From positions 62,001-126,000 of the forward strand of contig SPDT01000009.1 in assembly GCA_008477525.1 (NCBI GenBank): 64,000 bases of DNA, written 5' to 3'. The notes under the pieces were generated by a model. That model did no database searches. It was not told the origin of the DNA and saw only the letters and a program-made list of their open reading frames with translations. This DNA is from Hypomyces perniciosus. Taxonomy: Eukaryota > Ascomycota > Sordariomycetes > Hypocreales > Hypocreaceae. The position numbers and the translations under genes were made by a program. Below, one piece after another: positions 45,006 through 56,522 of the stretch. The first letter of the stretch is position 1. Each line of letters begins with the position of its first letter.

Positions 45006-45412
45006 TGTCACGACCCGACCATGTCGAAGACCAGGTCACGGGGGCACGGGAGAATATCGGTTACACCGACCAATCACCAAGAAGTGATCACCGCGCTAAG
45101 AGTGATCACTCAAACGCTCACTACACCAAGAAGTGTGATCACTTACTCGATCACTGTACTATCGCAGTGATCGCAGCAACGCTCACCGGAACATCAGTGA
45201 TCACATGTAGATTTCCTTTGTATATATACGACTGGCTTGTCACTCATTTAGTATAGTTACTTAGACAGTCGTTAACAATTGCATTCACCAGAACCGCCTG
45301 TTCTACAGAATCGTGACTACGTTACCCTGCTCAGTATTCATCCCTGACCTCTCTGTCAACATAAACCCACGAACCTCGGTTTATCCCTTGAGAATCAACC
45401 CGGATCGTCACA
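45006..45412 (+). mobile_element. Best-preserved family-A solo LTR (407 bp)
   Basis: It runs from TGTCACGACC to GGATCGTCACA and is flanked by a perfect 5-bp duplication, CTTTG (45001-45005 and 45413-45417). Its left third carries at least six gtgatcac-like palindromes. A TATA-like tatatacgac follows at about 45224, in the position expected of an LTR promoter. Confidence 0.95.
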
Positions 45413-45669
45413 CTTTGGGTAACAATGGAATCGAACAATTAAATTGTATCTAATCTAATAGCTGGTAGCTATAGAATCTCTAGTGACTGTGCGGCTTGTG
45501 TAGAAGTGATTGTATGAACAATGCTTTGTCTTCTACATAATACCTCCGACTATATAATAGCCCTGCTGTGGCAGAATTGGGTTCGTGGCCCCATTCCTAT
45601 TTTCCGCAAAATTCATTTGTATGTAAAATCGCTCAAATCGACTCACGGCCATACAAACGGGAAACCATT

Positions 45670-46055
45670 GAGACTTCCAAGAATGCCACACCCGCTTCAA
45701 CCACGACACAACAACCAACTGCAGCTGTGGCTCACCCTTCAACCCAGGTCACTTCACCAGCTGCAGGAAAACCCGCCCTTTCCTCCCTAATATCCCCCCC
45801 TCTGTTTCTCCCCTGGAATTTCTACTCGGCCATAAAGGCCACAATGAGTTCAGGAAATTCTGGTCAGACACTGGAAGCACCATCTTCCCCTCTGCCTCCC
45901 CAGAGTTATTAGATTAACACCAGATAGCTAGACCTTCTCCTTTGTCAGGCGAAACGCTGCGAACGACAGGAATGTCGGCTCCAGCCGTCCAGATGCCTAG
46001 AATGGGCCCGTGTATATAGCACCAATAGGACGTCAATAGACACACACACACACAC
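45670..46055 (+). mobile_element. SINE-like insertion (386 bp) with (AC)n tail
   Basis: It is bounded by the 14-bp duplication aacgggaaaccatt (45656-45669 and 46056-46069). It contains the cctttgtcaggcgaaacg block shared with the insertion at 53903 and ends ggacgtcaatagacacac, a variant of the 3' end of that family. Confidence 0.88.
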
Positions 46056-46291
46056 AACGGGAAACCATTTTAGTCAGATTTCTCACAATGCCCATTGTAA
46101 GCATTGTATTGAGTCTAGGGTAGGTGGTCCTAGCTCAATTGTTATCGTTGAGGATAAGAGAGAATTGCTGACTTACACCGAAGTTCCTCCGGAACTCGGT
46201 CCTAGCGTCGGGCCTAAATCCGGGTCTAGCCAGAATAGGAAGGTTATCCAATTACACTAAAATCCTTGCTTTTAGCCCTCCTTTTTCAACA

Positions 46292-47789
46292 AAACTAATA
46301 TACTTGCCTAACTTAAAATAAGTGTAGTAAGATTAAACGCCTACCTCTTTTAAATTAATGCGGCACTATTAGATTAATGCGAATGTAAATATAAAAGAGA
46401 GACAGTTAACGATTTTTTATTCTAATGCAGAAAGTAGATAATATGCTAAGCAGAAATGCTTTAATATATGGAAATATAAAAAGGTAATATCTCCTTTTAC
46501 TTAAAAGGAAAGTTGCCGTTAGATAATAATAAATAAACACTAAACTTAAAAGCACCGGCCAATTAAATGCAAATTAACTGCGGGGGATAAACCTGCACCT
46601 TTAACTCACTAACCCACTAACCCATTAATATATAGCCGACCTAACCTACACTTATTACTTTATAGCATAAACGGCAGGTAACGCTTCAGTCGCCGAAGAT
46701 AGGACATTGAACACTTATAGAATCGCCTCTAAGCTGGCTTACTAATAAAACACTACTAAACTATAAGAACATATAAAAAAATATAAGGCTTGCAAGATAT
46801 AATAAACAGAAGAAGGATACCGCATGGGCTGTAAAGGGATATAGAAAACTTGAGAAGCATATATATATACCAGCTAAAGTTGCCCTTTCGGCTTAGCCGC
46901 CGGGCATTAATAAATTGTATTGTATTGTATTGTATTGTACGTAGATCAAAATATAGAATCACTCCGTTTGGACATCCTCTGACTACTCACAACGCTTTTT
47001 GTTGAACGTCACAGCGGAAGACACATGATCCAGAGGATCAAATCGGTGCGTGATTAGAAATTCACTAAGGTAGGTCATTTATCGACGTCGCAGGCTGCGC
47101 CCTTCACGTAATGTGTCGTCACTGCACGTCACGAAAATTTCCAACATAAGCGACCCGCACGGGCCAAGGAAGCGCCGCTGACTGAGCAAGAAGGCAGAGG
47201 CGAATGTCGAGCGCAAGCGAGCCAAGCGACAAAAGGAGGGACTCATGGTTGCGACGAGCTCTGATGCTGTTGCCGCGGTGCAGTTTCGCGCAGTACCGGA
47301 GCCTGAATAGTCTTTTGCTTCATCATTGGCTCCCATTGACTCCCACGATACTGTTTAAGCGATGTGCGGGATGGACGGAAGGTGATGCCGCAGCCAATTG
47401 CTGATCGGTCGGACATGCGGATAGCATAGAGCCCCGCGCTGTGGGGAAGAGCTTGAGGCCAGTATAGAAATAGCTATACTATTCATAATAAAGTATAAAT
47501 ATAGTTTTAATAAAGGTTATAAAAGAGATAGAATAGAAAGGGTAAACTTCTATCTAGGTATAGAGGTCAGAATATTAATAATAGAGACCTATTTCTATAA
47601 AGATAGCAGTAATAAGAATAACAAAAGTTGATAGTAAATTGGGACTCTTAATATGCTAGATATCCTATAGCTGACTGTAGCTGAATTATAATCTTATAAA
47701 GCGATATCAGCAGGCTCATCACAGATAACTACCCGGAGTGTAGGAACAAACAATTAATCCATTCACGAAAACATAAACCAGTGTCCCTT
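46292..47789. other. AT-rich to mixed spacer, no gene recognised
   Basis: The left part may be the continuation of the interrupted LINE. An 85-codon minus frame at 47079-47336 has coding-like composition but no recognisable motif. The right part is the 3' flank of the M20 gene. Confidence 0.4.
46914..46939. repeat. Pentanucleotide microsatellite (attgt)5
   Basis: Five perfect attgt units. Confidence 0.9.
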
Positions 47790-49544
47790 TTAGTTGTCTT
47801 CCCACTTGTCAAAAGATCGGATCAGGTCTGTTCCAGCGCGTCCGTCAGCATATGTCCTCCGCGTGTAATAGAGGAACCTACCATAGTACAAAGCCAACCC
47901 CTCCAAATGCACGTCAATATCGATCCTCTCGTCTACAGTATGGATATTGGCCGTACCGTTGTCGCGTCTTGGACTGAAACGGTAAATGTTCTGTGTCAAA
48001 TTCCAGTAGTATCTCGTGTCAGTATTGCCCGTCATCAAGTCCCCAGCGACGATGACTTGTCTGCCGTGTAGACTAGGGGCAGACTCAAAGACGGAGCGGA
48101 TTACGCCAGCCAATCGAGCCCAGACAGCGTCTTTTGTGACATCCGTTGGGCTGACAGGAGCCGGCTCAAGAGGGTCGCCGAAAACCGTGAGGTCGAGGTG
48201 GTTAGAAGCATGGCCAGCTTCGCCAGATCCAAATGCAACGAATGTTAGGTTGTATTTTTCGGCAATTGGCGATACAATCTTGATTGCACGAGCCTTGACG
48301 ACGTCGGTATTCTCGTGAATCGCGACACGATAATTAATAGTAGCGTCAACATTCTCCGGCAGTGCATTGATCTTAACACCGCCGCGAATGAGATCAGTAG
48401 CCTGCGAAGTCTGATACGTGAAGCGAACACGATCACCTCGTGATTCAGCTAGCCGTTCTGCAACACTTTCATAATCATTCGATTGCAAAGCCGACCATAG
48501 CCAGGGCTCCACGTATTGTGCAGAGTGTCTAGCCTGACACTCCAATACCTGCCGTGATGGGTGTTGGTAGTCGAGTCTGGGTGTAAACAGGCCTTCGCGT
48601 TCTAGTTGGTAGATTATTTCCGCTATAATGCCAATACCTGTGTGCGCCGGGGGCACTGAAGAATGGCCGCCGTTGACACTCAGAGCAAAGTTGAGGCTAA
48701 GCATGCCCTTCTCGCCGACCCCAGGGAGTGCATAGACTTTGTCCCATAGCGTCTGCAGACCCATTCCACCTTCATCCAAAAGAAACTCAAAGCTATCATG
48801 GCCATACCGTTTCTCCAGATGTCGGGCTATTTTTCTAGCTCCTTTGCGACCGCCCGATTCTTCGTCGTATCCAAAGGCCAGGACAAGTGACCGGGTTGGT
48901 GTCCAGCCTCGGTGCAAAAGATGTTCTACAGCGGAAAGAATTCCAATTAGCACATTTTTGCAGTCGACGACACCTCTTCCCCACATCCAACGTCCATCGA
49001 AGTATGCAGAGAATGGGGGGTATGTCCAGTCGTCGGCATTATCGATTGGGACAACATCTTGGTGGGCAGTTAGCAGCAAGGGCTTAACGGCGGAGTTGGT
49101 TCCATTCAACGTATACACTAATCCAAGTCGATTAATCTTTTCGATTTTCGCGTAGGCATGACTGTTTAGAGCTTTAGCATTCGTAATATATGTAGTGACT
49201 GTCTGACTATCCTACGTTAATGGGAAAAGCTTTGCCAGGACCTCGTGAAAGTCGAGGAACGGTGCAAAATAATCCGACCATGGGTCATCTTCGAGTTCGG
49301 TGGAGGTCGTAGGGACATGGACTGCTTTGGCAAGACGGTGCACTTGTGCCGAGCGGATTGCAGGATCTTTGAGGAAGTCAAGCGATGGAGGAAACCCGTC
49401 TGCCGCAGGAGGGACCTTGGCTGCCAGAGGACAGACATCTTCCAGGGAACTCTGTTGCGGTTGGTTCAACAAATACTGGCTAGAAGGTGGCTTGGAGCGA
49501 ACACCAGAGTATAGCAGGCCGAACAGCGTGGAAGAGGTACGCAT
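47790..49544 (-). CDS. M20 family metallopeptidase, carboxypeptidase S-like, unit 2
   Basis: Two exons, 49544-49216 and 49161-47790, flank a 54-bp intron (GTAGGA...AACAG). The intron is a multiple of three but contains a stop, so it must be spliced. The product is 566 residues, close to yeast Cps1. The di-zinc centre is evident: HxD in LLLTAHQDVVPID (about H143, D145), the bridging aspartate in GRGVVDCKN (about D176), the catalytic and ligand glutamates in GYDEESGG (about E210/E211), and late motifs GNTDTRYYW and the downstream histidine region. Such enzymes release C-terminal residues from peptides or hydrolyse N-acyl amino acids, often in the vacuole. The N-terminus is only weakly hydrophobic, so targeting is uncertain. 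It diverges from the MFS pseudogene. Its unit-1 counterpart is a stump. Confidence 0.92.
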
Positions 49545-49984
49545 TTCGCCGGCTTTCCGTACATATATTGGTGGTACTCGGTCATGAAGGGGGAAATGAT
49601 TCGGGCGGGTGCGAGCGAATGCAGAGTCGCGCCCTGTGGCCTCAAGAGCCTTTTCTTCTGGTCCTCGATACGAAACACATTCCAGGGGATGATCCGCGGG
49701 GTAGACCTGAGACCTGCATGCCCGATGCTGACCAGGCTTCCGGCAGTACCAAGTATGGCAACTTCGGCGTCGGTCGCCCGATGCCGATAAACGGCGTGGC
49801 TTGAACACAGGCCTAGACCCTGTGCCTACATTCGCGATAACAAGTCGCCTTCGTTAAATAACTTCTCCCAGATCCCACTGTCTCAGTCTAGCCTTGTGGA
49901 TCGCTTTCCTTGAACATCATGTTGCACAGAATGGAGCCAAACACTGGTACTCGCCCTGCAGAGAACCCAACCAGCATCGACAAC

Positions 49985-52095
49985 ATGGACGCAGAAAAGC
50001 GCCAAGTTGCATCCACAGATGAGAAAATTGACTTCGAGGGGCTGAGCCGCGGAGATGTGTCGCAGGGCCAAGGGACTGTTAACGCCCTCACTCAAGAGGA
50101 GGACAAGAAGCTTGTTCGAAAGATTGATCTACGGTGAGTACATTGGCCTTGTATTGGATTGTGGTAGCTCACGCGGTTCAGCCTAATGCCCATCATGCTC
50201 ATATCCTATGCCCTTCAATTCATGGACAAGACAAGTCTTGCAAATGGCGCAATTCTCGGTTTGAGGTCTGGCCTGGTAAGGATTCCACTGGCCAACTGCG
50301 CTACGCGTACACTGACTCGAGGTAGCACCTGGTAGGTCAACAATACAGTTGGTCGTCGGGCATCTTTTACATTGGCTACTTGGCCGCTTCCTACCCCGTA
50401 AGCTTGGGGTTCGTAAAGTTTCCGCTAGGAAAGTATCTCAGTCTTCTGATATAGGTATCATCATTCTGTGCCTTGTGTATCATGAGATTCTAACGCTTCA
50501 TCAGTCTGTTATGGGGCGTCACTCTTACACTACATGCTGTCGCCACAAATTACGCGAGCCTCATGATTCTTCGAACCTTTCTTGGCGTCTTTGAAAGTGC
50601 CATCAGCCCTGGGTTTTCGTTGATCACTTCGATGTGGTACACTCCAAAAGAGCATGTTTCACGAGACTCGATATGGTTTTCCGGAAATGCACTGGGAGCT
50701 ATTGCAGGATCTATGATTGCTTATGGAATACTTTTCTATCAGGGTTCTCTGGCGCAATGGAAGATACGGGCTTAACTTTTGATCCTGACGTAAACAAGTT
50801 TCCATAAGGGTGCTAATGGCTATTTTGCAGCTTCTCTTTTTGGTTCTTGGACTTTTCACTAAAGCGTGGGGCGCGTTCCTCTTCTTCTTCCTACCCGATT
50901 CTCCTCTGAATGCAAAATTTCTGACGGCTTCCGAACGAGACTTCGCATCGCTTCGGCCAAAGAAGTTCCTGCACACAACTCAAACAAGAAAATGGGACCA
51001 AGCCCAGTTCATCGAGACCCTGAAAAATATAAAATCGTGGTGGGTTCTGTTGTACGCTTTCGTCGCCAGTGTACCCAACGGTGGAATTTCAAGTGTGAGC
51101 CTTGTCTTATTATACATGTGTGTTTGATGGGTCAGCTAACGGTACCATCCAGTTCTCTACACTCATTATACAAGGCTTTGGGTATGATGAACGCCAGACT
51201 ATTCTTATGGGCCTCCCTGTGTCAAGAGTGGGTGGTCACAAGAAGAGAGTGATAGAGTCTGGAGGGCTGGTAGCACGAAGTAGGCACGCAGGCAGTGACT
51301 GTATTGATCTCTGCCCTTTCCTCTAAGGAGGAAAGGGCTCCTATTATAGTCCTTGGGCTCCGAAAGTCGGCTTCCTTCCCCCGTGACCTTCCGTCGGGGC
51401 GGGCGCTCTTCCCCGGAGCTTCCCCGTATTGCGGGCGTTGCTCCCGTAGTCCTCCGGCTTGCTCCTGACACCCTGCCTACGCATTCCAACTCTTTGCCGT
51501 TACTGCAGTGGCAATCGTCACTTCAGTGTACCGCAAATCTCGCCTCATTGCCCAGGCTATAGTTTTCACAATAGCCATTGTAGGTGCTCTCATGCTCAAG
51601 TTACTCCCAACAGATCAAAAGCTTTCCCGACTGGCAGGCTTTTGGTTCTTAACCCTGCTTGCACCCTTCTTCCCGCTGTTGTTATCGCTCTGTGCCAGTA
51701 ACACTGCAGGCTTTACTAAAAAGTCAGTCACCTTCGCCATGTTATTTGTTGGCTATTGTGCTGGGAATTTTGTCGGTCCGCAGTTCTTTATTAGCACTGA
51801 AGCTCTAAATTACCCAGTCAGTCTCCAAATTAGCGCATCCCCTAAACTTCCATGACGCTGCTGACCAATTATTCAGATGGCATATACTGAGATCCTCACT
51901 TGTTTTGCATTATGTCTTCTCCTTCCTATTGCACTTCGGTTCTACCTGGTGTGGGAAAATAAACGGCGAGACGAGGCCCAGGGGGTATATATTGATCCTG
52001 AAGAGACTAGACCCGTGGATCTTGACGCGGATATGGACTTGGCCACTTTGGATGAGACAGACATCAAGAACCGTAGTTTCAGATATGTACTGTAA
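49985..52095 (+). pseudogene. Dal5-type MFS transporter pseudogene, unit 2
   Basis: It is paralogous to 27022-28860 along its whole length: the acidic N-terminus with KKLVRKID, the DKTSLANGAILG region, FLGVFESAISPGFSL, LPDSPLNAKFLTASERD and the C-terminal DMDLATLDETD all recur. Four defects are seen. The donor of the third intron (AT|GTGCAT in unit 1) is AT|ATAGGT here and reading on meets a stop. The donor after QWK, GTAAGG in unit 1, is ATACGG. A 251-bp solo LTR interrupts the sixth exon. The last intron donor is GTCAGT, which is tolerable. The two GT-to-AT changes are G-to-A transitions. An earlier in-frame ATG (49910) exists; I use the start aligned to unit 1. Confidence 0.9.
51220..51470 (+). 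mobile_element. Solo LTR of family D (251 bp) in the MFS pseudogene
   Basis: It starts TGTCAAGAGTGG, ends GCTCCTGACA and is flanked by a perfect 5-bp duplication, CCCTG (51215-51219 and 51471-51475). Removing it restores a frame matching the unit-1 protein (GLPAYAFQ versus NMPAYGFQ). Confidence 0.93.
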
Positions 52096-52514
52096 ATCTG
52101 TTGGGCATTCTAGCAATGAGTATCGTCAAGAAAGCAAGATGTTGGATTTTCCAAGTTGATTAAAATTTAGCACGAGGTGAAATTTGATCCCCGAAGTCAT
52201 GTTTTCACCAAGGCATGCTAGGCCGCAAGAACAATGAGTCACGCGATGATTTGGGACATAGCAACAATAGACTTGGCGTACGGACTCAAGGGCTCTGGAA
52301 TGGTGCTGTACATTGGCCATAAGACGATGCAATCACTGGTTTGATGCTCATAATCCGCTGCATTACATAGAAGGCGGTTCATTTACTGTCGTGTTCCTCC
52401 AGAAGCTACGTTACATCAACAGCGCCTAACACATTCTCCAGAAGGATCGTGTGATCTGGAGAGACAACTCTTTCCGTAACCCAAATGACGAAGTCCCATT
52501 TTTTAGCATGTATC
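52096..52514. other. Intergenic region between convergent pseudogenes
   Basis: No gene is seen. Confidence 0.45.
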
Positions 52515-52536
52515 CCTACCCCCGCCCCAGCCCTCT

Positions 52537-52826
52537 TATCAATCACAGATCAACAGTTAGGGGGCTCATAGATGGATTGGAAATGATTGAATTCGACACT
52601 CTTGCTGATCCCAAGTTAGGTGGGAAAAGCTGCTGCTTAAATACATGAAAACTAGCTAACAATTGATCTTGACTATCCGGGTTCTTGACTAGATAATCCA
52701 TTTGCTGTTGACATCGTCATCGATTTACGGATCCGGCTGTTGTTGCTAGTTGTGGCTTGGAATGAAGGAGTGTTCTGTTGGAATGAAGGAATGTGCCGTG
52801 ATGTGGATCCATCACTGAGTTTGACT
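52537..52826 (+). mobile_element. Solo LTR of family C (290 bp) in the esterase pseudogene
   Basis: It starts TATCAATCAC, ends TTTGACT and is flanked by a perfect 5-bp duplication, CCTCT (52532-52536 and 52827-52831). It separates the last few esterase codons from exon 5. Confidence 0.9.
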
Positions 52827-53902
52827 CCTCTTCGCGGCAGTAGCGAAGGCATCCTTCCATACGTCGCAAAGCTCTTTACTAACTTTGGTATCCTAAATCA
52901 ACTTGAACCCTTCATCGGTGACATTCAGCGTATTCCCTGGCTGCTCCGCGGTTAGGCGTGACACAAGAGGCCATTCGATGGTGTCTGTCTTATTTCTTAA
53001 AGAGTTCGGGTCCCCTGTAAGCGCATGACTGATAAAGTACGATCGATATGCGGTATATATCGGAATAGAAATATTATAAACTGCTTCATTGTAAAAGATT
53101 GCCCCAATGTCAGAGCCATGGGTTGCGCTGCCGACGGAGTACTGGGCCAGGTGCGCGCGATCCGCGTACGCTTCGACCATGTCGCGTGCGTTGCCTTTAA
53201 TAAGCAAGTCGGCGAGGACAGTAGAGGTAAATTGTGTCGGTGTGATCTCTGGAGGGGCGGGATAATAGGTGTTAATTATTTCAGAGACAAGATCGGAGTT
53301 ATTTAGTAGGAAGATATCGATAATAATATCATTCAGGAATATATCCGGAACGGGGCTTGGGATAAAGGTTTTTCCTTTATCTGCAATATGCGAGACAATA
53401 AGGGACTTCAGACGTTTCCAGTAGTTCCCTTACATAACACTGTCAGTGAGTTATCTAATATCTGGAACGCCGTCTCTGGCACCGATATTTATACGTACCA
53501 GATGCAAACTGTAACCTAGGTGCGCCAAGAATGAGTTTACTATCAGGCACTAGACCCCAGATAATATCATTCAACTTGAAGTTGATCTCCGCAATTTTCG
53601 TGGCATTCACTTGTCGCAGACATTTCAATCCCTTCCCTTTGCAGCCGACCGCGGCCATGAACTCCTGATATTCGTCCTCGGCACTTCCCGTTCCGTCGAT
53701 TCTAGGTTCAACAAAAGGACTCATAGCGATAGCACGATAAAAGAGGGGATCCAAGTTTCCACCACCAGCAACAAGATGGTATAGGATAGAGCCGGCTCCG
53801 GCAGATTCACCCCATGCGCTAACATTAGAGGCGTCGCCGTCTACGAGGTGGATGTAGTCTTGTACCCATTGGAATGCTGCACGCTGATCGTATAATCCGA
53901 GG

Positions 53903-54516
53903 GGTCAACTCTCCCCTGTAAAATTCTTCCGCGCTAGCAGCTGTTATAGTTTGTTAGCGCGGAGGGGTATATTTGCAGGCCAACTGGTCTGTCTCTCCGC
54001 TTGGGCTTACCGGGCCCTAACAGCGCACAAAGAGGAAGGAATTCGGAAAGCTTCACCTTCCTCGAGAGCTGGCCTCACAATCTGTGCAGCTCTGCTGCCG
54101 CTAATATGTTGTCTCGCGTGGTTCGCCTCACGAGAGGCACAACCGACACATCGTCTCGCAAGCCTCGGCCTGCTTGCTGGACCTCCTTTTTGAGGGCTCA
54201 GCAGCCAACACTCAGGTTTTTCCCCTTTGCAAGGAGGGTTTTTCATCCTGGTGCCTGAATCTTAGAGCCTTAGGCTCACTTTCCTTTGTCCGGCGAAACG
54301 TAGCGAACGGCTATAAGGTCAACACCTCCGGCTATTTTCTGGCAGCTTGCTGGCCAGCTAGGCCGGTCTTGAACTGACAGGACCACGTGGAGGTGGCCCA
54401 ATATCTCATCCATGGATGTGATAAAGACCTTGGCTGGCACCTACCGACCTATTGCCCAGACGTGGCTTCGTGTATTTAGATACTTAGTGGTCGTTAATAA
54501 TAACGACAACAACAAA
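53903..54516 (+). mobile_element. SINE-like non-LTR element (614 bp) in esterase exon 4
   Basis: It is bounded by the 13-bp duplication gtataatccgagg (53890-53902 and 54517-54529). The 5' end reads ggtcaactctcccctgtaaa. The 3' end reads tacttagtggtcgttaat followed by aataacgacaacaacaaa. No open frame of a reverse transcriptase is present, so it must have been mobilised in trans. The shared 3' end points to the resident Tad1-like LINEs as the likely source of the enzyme. Confidence 0.88.
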
Positions 54517-54784
54517 GTATAATCCGAGGTTCGGGACACCCTCTTTTCGAAGGTAGTGCTAGCGAGGAAGCCAAATGCGCCGAGCTAGGAAATCGCTTCG
54601 TTAGTTACTTGGTATGGAGATTTTTAGTGGGGATGACGTCGCGGTAGTTTAGGACAACCATGATGGCGTCGCCATTCGCTTGTTGAACGATGGACTTGCC
54701 ATCATACATGCTGAAAGCAATTTCTTGATCCTTTGATCCGAGCACATATCTGTACATGAAGGTTAGGTCATAATAAGTTGGAAT

Positions 54785-56522
54785 CAGGGTTCCAATCAAC
54801 TACACGATTTACACCAGTTGATCAACATTATGTATTCAATTCAACTACATCAACTAAACGAGAGCCTCCCCAGCTAATCAATTAAATACATTTGAGGCTC
54901 TCGTGTACGTGGATTTAGTTGATTTCAGTGTATTTGTGGTTGTTGTTGTATTATTTAACGTCCACCTCTATCCAGTCCGGGCAACTAGAGATCAAGGCCA
55001 ATTCCCTGCTGGGACAAAGGACGTGCTAGGCTATAGTACATCAAAGGTCGACTCCTTCTCATGCCCTATATCTAGCAAAGCTCGGCTCTTCAGCACCTGT
55101 ACTTGCGGCCCTTTCGCCCGTCAGCGGGCTAGAGGGAATTTTTGAACTGGTTGAGATTCCTCCACATCTTCCTATCGTGTAGGCCCAAGCCCTAGACCTG
55201 GCTGAGGCAATAGAGAAGGTATAGCAGCAGGGAAAAACCTCCGGAAGAAATCAGAGGCTGCGTACAGCTTGCCTTCAGAGGGGAAAAACCCTACGCAACC
55301 AGCCGCTGTTGATCAAGCGGCGTCCCGAGCCAGCTTGAGACCTGTAGGACCTTGGCCTCAAGGCCCTAAGGCCCAGCGAGTAGGCATAGCTCTGGCGTAG
55401 CTATGTTTGTTTGGCCAGCGGAAGCTGCGTGATGGCAGACACATAACTCTCCTGGTGTCTTCATCTCTGTTCCTGTGCTGTTAAGGTGGCGTTCCTTAAA
55501 GACCGCAGCTGCGCTGTTGTGGCCTATAAAAATAGTCTCTCAGCTAACAAGCTGCTAACAGCTGCAGCCAAGATTTTTTTTTTTACAGGGGAGTGATTTC
55601 AGTGTATTTGCAGGTAGTTGAGATTTTCATAGGGTAGCCTTTTGGGGATCGGAGAGCATGTTTTCAGGTACCCCCACCCCCGCCTAATTTATATAGTAGC
55701 CAAGGTATCCTGGAACTTCTACTACCGCGTCACGCATTATGTACGGAGCATTGTTGATCTCATTCATTGTCTTTTGCTTTAATATCACCAACACCTCTTT
55801 CATCCTATCTGCTGACTCTATTCTTTGGGCCATTTATATACTAATCGTCATGAGCACCTTCAGATCCCTGGAATCGATCCCAATCTATGTTGACGACCTC
55901 TCAGTCGACTTCGAACTCTCCGTACCTTCGACGCCGGATTCTTCTACTACCGAAAAACTCCTCCATCCGTATCGACGCCATCTCCTGTTCCCGATCAGTA
56001 CGAGGCACGCCTTTGGCGCTATTTTCCGGGATAGGTATGGTCAAGGCAGATGGTTGTCCCGCAACGCAGTAAACTTCAGGCGCGAACAATCGGGATGTGT
56101 CAGGTATTACGGTTGTGGTTTCGTGCTGGCATTATCCGCGATCTAAATCCTTTACTTCTATCGATTACGGGGGAGAAGAGGGAGCTTGAGAGCATTCACC
56201 TTAACGATAAGGAATTCAGAAGACGGGAGCTATCATGGCTTATCGATAGCGACAATCATTGTAGATGATTGTCAGGCAAACGTGCAGTCACCGATACAGG
56301 GGCAATTGTGTGTATTGTGTTCGTGTCTTCTGCTCTTGCATTCTCGTGAGAATTCCGTTTGCAGCTGTGGTCACGTGAACCTCATACACTGAAGTCAACT
56401 ACACGTAAATCATCTACATTTAAGGCTTCAGTTGATACACTACATTGAGGCCTTGATTATTAATATACACATACTCTACATTGACAAAAAATATGTAGTT
56501 GATTTAATTGATTGGAACCCTG
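54785..56522. mobile_element. Non-autonomous hAT-type DNA transposon (1738 bp)
   Basis: Its termini are the inverted pair CAGGGTTCCAATCAA (54785-54799 and complement at 56508-56522). It is flanked by a perfect 8-bp duplication, GTTGGAAT (54777-54784 and 56523-56530), the length expected for hAT insertion. It occupies intron 2 of the esterase pseudogene. No transposase is recognisable, and part of its length is a nested SINE. An open frame at 55739-56146 has two hydrophobic stretches near its start but no known domain. Confidence 0.92.
54937..55594 (-). mobile_element. SINE-like element nested in the hAT element (658 bp)
   Basis: It is flanked by the 16-bp duplication gatttcagtgtatttg (54921-54936 and 55595-55610). 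In reverse, it begins ctcccctgtaaaaaa, like the 5' end of the element at 53903, and ends ggtggacgttaaataat then acaacaacaacc. The middle differs from the 53903 element, so this is a related but distinct subfamily. Confidence 0.9.

Larger units (their letters stand above)
44911..46291 (-). mobile_element. Family-B LTR, right member of the pair, with two nested insertions
   Basis: The reverse complement of the family-B LTR begins tgttaaagtaac at 44911 and ends cctttttcaaca at 46291. Removing the LTR at 45006-45412 and the SINE at 45670-46055 restores continuity. Only about 38 bp separate it from the left member. Confidence 0.78.

Noticed and set aside
55739..56146. Independent gene inside the hAT element
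   Set aside because: No domain, promoter or second copy can be shown, and the hydrophobic stretches alone do not support a gene call; kept only as an observation.
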